NCBI RefSeq assembly: GCF_046591575.1
Contig: NZ_JBIQWA010000005.1
Span: 62,001 to 126,000, forward strand
Source: Marivita sp046591575
GTDB taxonomy: Bacteria; Pseudomonadota; Alphaproteobacteria; Rhodobacterales; Rhodobacteraceae
DNA: 64,000 bases
Direction of reading: 5' to 3'
Of this stretch, positions 60,673 to 64,000 are shown one piece after another. Both the position numbers and the translations under genes were made by a program. The notes beneath the pieces are model-generated. The model searched no databases, had not been told where the DNA came from, and worked only from the letters and a program-made list of their open reading frames with translations. Within the stretch, counting starts at the first letter, position 1. Each line of letters begins with the position of its first letter.

Positions 60673-61536
60673 ATGGAAAAAACACTGATTTCACTGGGCC
60701 ATGGCTATAGTGCCCGCTATCTGGCTGAACGGCTGGTTCCGCAAGGCTGGCGCATTGCGGGCACCACACGCGACCCCGATCGCTTTGGCGCGTTGCGCGC
60801 GCAGGGCATTACCCCGCTTTTGTGGAACCGCGATGCCATTCTACCCTGGCTTGAAAACGCCAGCCACATGCTTGTGTCCGCTGGCCCTACCGAAACCGGA
60901 GACCCGACACTGGCGTTGCTGGGGCCCGACATCCGAAAGCACGCAGCGCATTATGACTGGGTCGGGTATCTGTCGACCACCGGTGTCTACGGCGATGCCC
61001 AAGGTGGGTGGGTCGATGAAACCTCTCCTCTGACGCCTTCGACGGAACGGGGCAGACGCAGGGTCACCGCAGAGGCCTTGTGGGCAGACATCCCGGACCT
61101 GCCCCTGCATATCTTTCGTCTTGCCGGGATTTACGGACCGGGGCGTGGACCGTTTTCAAAGGTCCGCAAGGGAACGGCGCGACGGATCATCAAAAAAGAC
61201 CAGGTGTTCAGCCGCATCCATGCCGAAGACATTGCGCAGATTTTGGAGGCCTCGATCAACGCCCCGGCCCCCGGCAGGGCGTATAACCTGTGCGACGATG
61301 ACCCGGCCCCGCCGCAGGATGTCATCGAACACGCCGCTGTTCTGCTGGGCGTGACGCCACCGCCCGAGATCCCCTTTGAAGAGGCGGATATGACCCCGAT
61401 GGCGCGCAGTTTTTATGCGGAAAGCAAACGGGTGCGAAATGACCGGGTGAAAACCGAATTGGGGGTTAACCTGAAATATCCCGATTACCGCGCCGGGCTT
61501 GCTGCGGTTCTGGCGGCAGAAGGGTCAGAAAAGTGA
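60673..61536 (+). CDS. NAD-dependent epimerase/dehydratase-like protein (YeeZ-like)
   Basis: A 287-residue extended-SDR-like protein with an atypical cofactor loop (LISLGHGYSARYLAERL, residues 6-22) and VGYLSTTGVYGDAQGGWVDETSPLTPSTERGRRRVTAEALW. TGVYGD is seen, but the classical YxxxK is not. HIFRLAGIYGPGRGPFSKVRKG and FSRIHAEDIAQILEASIN follow. It resembles YeeZ and similar proteins of uncertain substrate. It overlaps the ExoD gene by four bases. Confidence 0.85.
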   Translation: MEKTLISLGHGYSARYLAERLVPQGWRIAGTTRDPDRFGALRAQGITPLLWNRDAILPWLENASHMLVSAGPTETGDPTLALLGPDIRKHAAHYDWVGYLSTTGVYGDAQGGWVDETSPLTPSTERGRRRVTAEALWADIPDLPLHIFRLAGIYGPGRGPFSKVRKGTARRIIKKDQVFSRIHAEDIAQILEASINAPAPGRAYNLCDDDPAPPQDVIEHAAVLLGVTPPPEIPFEEADMTPMARSFYAESKRVRNDRVKTELGVNLKYPDYRAGLAAVLAAEGSEK

Positions 61537-62165
61537 CAGACGATCCGCACGCGCCAAGATCACTGACTGATCTTCTGGACGTGCTTGATCCGCAGGACGC
61601 CGCGACAGGGTTGGGCCAGGCACCCCCGGTGCAGGACGCCAGGCTTAACTTTCAGGAAATGCTCGATCGCGTAGGTCCGCGCTCTTTCGGGGCCGTTTTG
61701 CTTGTGCCCTCGCTTATTCTGGTATCCCCGCTTTCTGCAATTCCGCTTATGCCAACGCTAGGTGGGTTGCTTATTCTGACCATTGCCACGCAAGCGTTTT
61801 TTGGCAGGCGGCACATCTGGCTTCCGGCGTTTTTGGCCCATCGCACCTTCAGCGCGCGCCAGAGAACCCGTGCCGTCAGCTATCTCAGACGCCCTGCCGC
61901 GTGGCTGGACAGGCACAGCCGAAACAGATTGTCCCTGCTGACCGCTCCGCCGCTGGATCGGGTGGCCCTTCTGTCGGTGATGGCTGTCGCGACAACCTGG
62001 CCGTTTCTTGAGATATTGCCCATGTTCACCTCGGTCAGCGCCGGCGGTGTGGCGCTGGTGGCGTTTGCTCTGATGGTGCGGGACGGTTTTGTTCTGATCG
62101 CAGGATACGCCGTGATCGCCGGAACGCTTCTCTTTGTGATACGATTGGTGACCGGATTCATCTAG
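61533..62165 (+). CDS. ExoD-like membrane protein
   Basis: A 210-residue protein of the exopolysaccharide synthesis ExoD family with four or more hydrophobic segments: FGAVLLVPSLILVSPLSAIPLMPTLGGLLILTIATQAFFG, then the RHIWLPAFLAHRTFSARQRTRAVSYLRRPAAWLDR loop and VALLSVMAVATTWPFLEILPMFTSVSAGGVALVAFALMVRDG. ExoD affects exopolysaccharide and alkaline tolerance in rhizobia; the mechanism is unknown. Start at GTG 61533, inside the preceding gene. Convergent with dxs, with no clear terminator. Confidence 0.85.
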   Translation: MTDDPHAPRSLTDLLDVLDPQDAATGLGQAPPVQDARLNFQEMLDRVGPRSFGAVLLVPSLILVSPLSAIPLMPTLGGLLILTIATQAFFGRRHIWLPAFLAHRTFSARQRTRAVSYLRRPAAWLDRHSRNRLSLLTAPPLDRVALLSVMAVATTWPFLEILPMFTSVSAGGVALVAFALMVRDGFVLIAGYAVIAGTLLFVIRLVTGFI

Positions 62166-62244
62166 CCCAACGCATAGATAGCCACGAGAGCGTGCCGCAA
62201 TCCGTTCAGGTCAGGGTCCGGTCACACAACCGCAGGTTCACCCG

Positions 62245-64000
62245 TCAGGCGCGTTTTCCAACCGACGCCTCGCCCATAACCTCAAGAACCTTGGCTTCGA
62301 TATGTTCGGCATTCAACCGGGCGACGTCATACATCGCAGCAGGGCTGGCCTGATCAATAAAGATGTCGGGCAACACCATGGACCGGAATTTCAAACCGTG
62401 ATCGAACACCGCTTCCTCTGCCAAAAGCTGCGCCACGTGACTGCCGAAACCGCCAACCGCGCCTTCCTCGATTGTGATCAGCGCATCATGGGTCGCCGCA
62501 AGGTTCAGGATCAGTTCGCGATCCAGCGGTTTGGCAAACCGCGCATCCGCAATCGTCGGCGTGATCCCCTTGGCCGACAGCGCCTCGCTTGCGACCTTCA
62601 CTTCGCCCAGCCGCGTTCCAAAAGACAGAATCGCGACGTCCTTGCCCTCTTGGATCATCCGGCCTTTGCCGATCTCCAACACGTCGCCACGTTCGGGCAT
62701 CTCGACGCCCTGCCCTTCGCCCCGCGGATAGCGAAAGGCAATCGGGCCATCATCATGGGCAACCGCCGTCGCCACCATGTGCTTCAGCTCGGCTTCGTCG
62801 GCGGCTGCCATAACCACAAATCCGGGCAAATTCGCCAGATAACCGATATCGTAACTGCCCGCATGGGTCGCGCCATCCGCGCCAACCAGCCCCGCGCGAT
62901 CAATGGCAAAGCGCACCGGCAAGCGTTGAATGGCAACGTCATGCACAACCTGATCATAGCCCCGCTGAAGAAAGGTCGAATACATTGTGCAAAACGGCTT
63001 GAGCCCACCCGCCGCCAACCCGGCACAAAAGGTCACGCCGTGCTGTTCAGCAATTCCCACGTCAAATGTCCGCGACGGATAGCGTTCGGCAAAAAGATCC
63101 AACCCGGTGCCATCTGGCATGGCCGCCGTCACAGCGCAGATCCTTTGATCGTCTGCCGCCTCTGCAATCAGCGCCTGCGCAAACACTTTGGTATAGCTGG
63201 GCGCGTTTGACGGCGCTTTGGACTGTTCTCCGGTGACGACATCGAACCGGGCCCGCGCATGGCCCCGATCCGCTGCATCCTCGGCCGGAGCATAGCCCTT
63301 GCCCTTTTTCGTAATCGCATGAATCAGGATCGGCCCGTCCGCACGATCTTTGACCGTTCTCAGCAATGGCAGAAGCTGATGAAGATCATGTCCATCAACA
63401 GGCCCCACATAGGAAAAACCAAGCGCTTCGAACAATGTCCCGCCGATGGCCAGACCCTTGAGCATATCCTTGGCCCGCTTGGCACCTTCGCGAAACGGCT
63501 CCGGAAGAAAGCTGACCGCGCCCTTGGCCGCATCCTTGAGATCCTGATACGGCGCACCCGCGTATAGCTGCGTCAGGTAAGACGACAGCGCTCCGGTCGG
63601 GGGGGCAATGCTCATCTCGTTATCATTCAGAATGACAATCAGCCGCTTTTTGAGATGCCCGGCATTGTTCATCGCCTCATAGGCCATGCCCGCGCTCATC
63701 GCGCCATCCCCGATCACCGCAATCGCATCGCCATGCCCGGTGTCACAATCCCCACCCAGATCGCGCGCCACGGCAAAGCCAAGCGCAGCCGAGATCGAGG
63801 TTGAGGAATGCGCCGCCCCAAATGGATCATACGGAGATTCCGACCGTTTGGTAAAACCGGACAACCCGGCCTCTTGCCGCAATGTGCCCATCTGCTCGCG
63901 ACGCCCGGTCAGGATTTTATGCGGATAACACTGATGTGACACGTCCCAGATGATCTTGTCGCGCGGTGCCTCAAAGATCGCATGCAGGGCAACGGTCAGT
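62245..64000 (-). CDS. dxs: 1-deoxy-D-xylulose-5-phosphate synthase, N-terminus outside window
   Basis: ThDP enzyme joining pyruvate and glyceraldehyde 3-phosphate in the first step of the MEP isoprenoid pathway. About 585 residues are visible; the frame is open to the right edge, so roughly the first 55 are missing. Seen: LTVALHAIFEAPRDKIIWDVSHQCYPHKILTGR, FGAAHSSTSISAALGFAVAR, the ThDP motif GDGAMSAGMAYEAMNNAGHL, the transketolase middle domain FDVGIAEQHGVTFCAGLAAGG and a C-terminal domain ending MGEASVGKRA. No frameshift. Confidence 0.97.
   Translation of the reverse strand, partial: LTVALHAIFEAPRDKIIWDVSHQCYPHKILTGRREQMGTLRQEAGLSGFTKRSESPYDPFGAAHSSTSISAALGFAVARDLGGDCDTGHGDAIAVIGDGAMSAGMAYEAMNNAGHLKKRLIVILNDNEMSIAPPTGALSSYLTQLYAGAPYQDLKDAAKGAVSFLPEPFREGAKRAKDMLKGLAIGGTLFEALGFSYVGPVDGHDLHQLLPLLRTVKDRADGPILIHAITKKGKGYAPAEDAADRGHARARFDVVTGEQSKAPSNAPSYTKVFAQALIAEAADDQRICAVTAAMPDGTGLDLFAERYPSRTFDVGIAEQHGVTFCAGLAAGGLKPFCTMYSTFLQRGYDQVVHDVAIQRLPVRFAIDRAGLVGADGATHAGSYDIGYLANLPGFVVMAAADEAELKHMVATAVAHDDGPIAFRYPRGEGQGVEMPERGDVLEIGKGRMIQEGKDVAILSFGTRLGEVKVASEALSAKGITPTIADARFAKPLDRELILNLAATHDALITIEEGAVGGFGSHVAQLLAEEAVFDHGLKFRSMVLPDIFIDQASPAAMYDVARLNAEHIEAKVLEVMGEASVGKRA

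Overview
The window is GC-rich, densely coded chromosomal DNA from an alphaproteobacterium, most likely a marine Rhodobacteraceae (Roseobacter-clade) relative. The evidence is an FnrL-type regulator with HemN, ccoNOQP-ccoGHIS, a membrane-anchored cytochrome c, a TIGR02300 acidic-tail protein, a Yej-type peptide ABC transporter and the general protein character. The exact genus cannot be given from sequence reading alone. I saw no phage, insertion sequence, CRISPR array or rRNA operon. One tRNA (Ala-GGC) is present.

Layout. (1) 1-4.7 kb: myo-inositol catabolism, iolD (partial), iolC, iolB, an iolJ-type class II aldolase and iolG, tightly overlapped on +. (2) 4.9-9.3 kb: an acetolactate-synthase-like ThDP enzyme, then glutaryl-CoA dehydrogenase and a CaiB/BaiF CoA-transferase. 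(3) 9.3-12.2 kb: NCS1 permease plus hydantoin/allantoin-type racemase, divergent from a GntR regulator across a striking triple-repeat operator. (4) 12.3-14.8 kb: an unknown membrane-anchored protein, prephenate dehydratase and a membrane-bound cytochrome c. (5) 14.9-20.9 kb: Yej-type oligopeptide ABC transporter (Tat-type binding protein, two permeases, double ATPase). (6) 20.9-23.0 kb: hemN and fnrL, divergent around a perfect FNR box. (7) 23.0-29.7 kb: an apparent operon on - encoding two XpaC-like membrane proteins, two tiny membrane peptides, TelA, a DUF2927 lipoprotein, an SPFH-GYF protein and a double zinc-ribbon membrane protein. This is the least understood part. (8) 29.7-35.6 kb: RNA-modification and housekeeping genes (rluB, tadA, rluE, hemF, an SDR, an RsmC-like methyltransferase, clpS, a HAD hydrolase). 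(9) 35.7-47.5 kb: a DacA-type carboxypeptidase with a SPOR-like tail, then ccoS-ccoI-ccoH-ccoG, a GcvA-like LysR facing small ORFs, ccoP-ccoQ-ccoO-ccoN and a divergent tandem Usp. (10) 47.5-50.6 kb: GntR, a zinc metallopeptidase, TIGR02300, tRNA-Ala and a cysteine-less OxyR-like regulator. (11) 50.7-57.3 kb: a tandem Usp translationally coupled to a complete mrpABCDEFG Na+/H+ antiporter operon. (12) 57.3-64 kb: HU, AMP nucleosidase, a VOC protein, class II aldolase/adducin protein, NAD-dependent epimerase-like protein, ExoD and dxs (partial).

How the genes work together. The window holds much of a low-oxygen circuit: fnrL, its probable targets hemN, ccoNOQP, ccoGHIS and a universal stress protein, with four FNR-type boxes readable in the DNA. 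CcoGHIS assembles the cbb3 oxidase encoded by ccoNOQP, while aerobic HemF and anaerobic HemN supply heme under both regimes. The Mrp operon probably provides Na+/H+ homeostasis. The most interesting unexplained items are the TelA/XpaC/SPFH/zinc-ribbon membrane operon, the cysteine-less OxyR paralogue with an OxyR-like site beside the Usp-Mrp operon, the 13-bp-period triple operator of the racemase-permease locus, and two overlapping small ORFs opposite the LysR gene.
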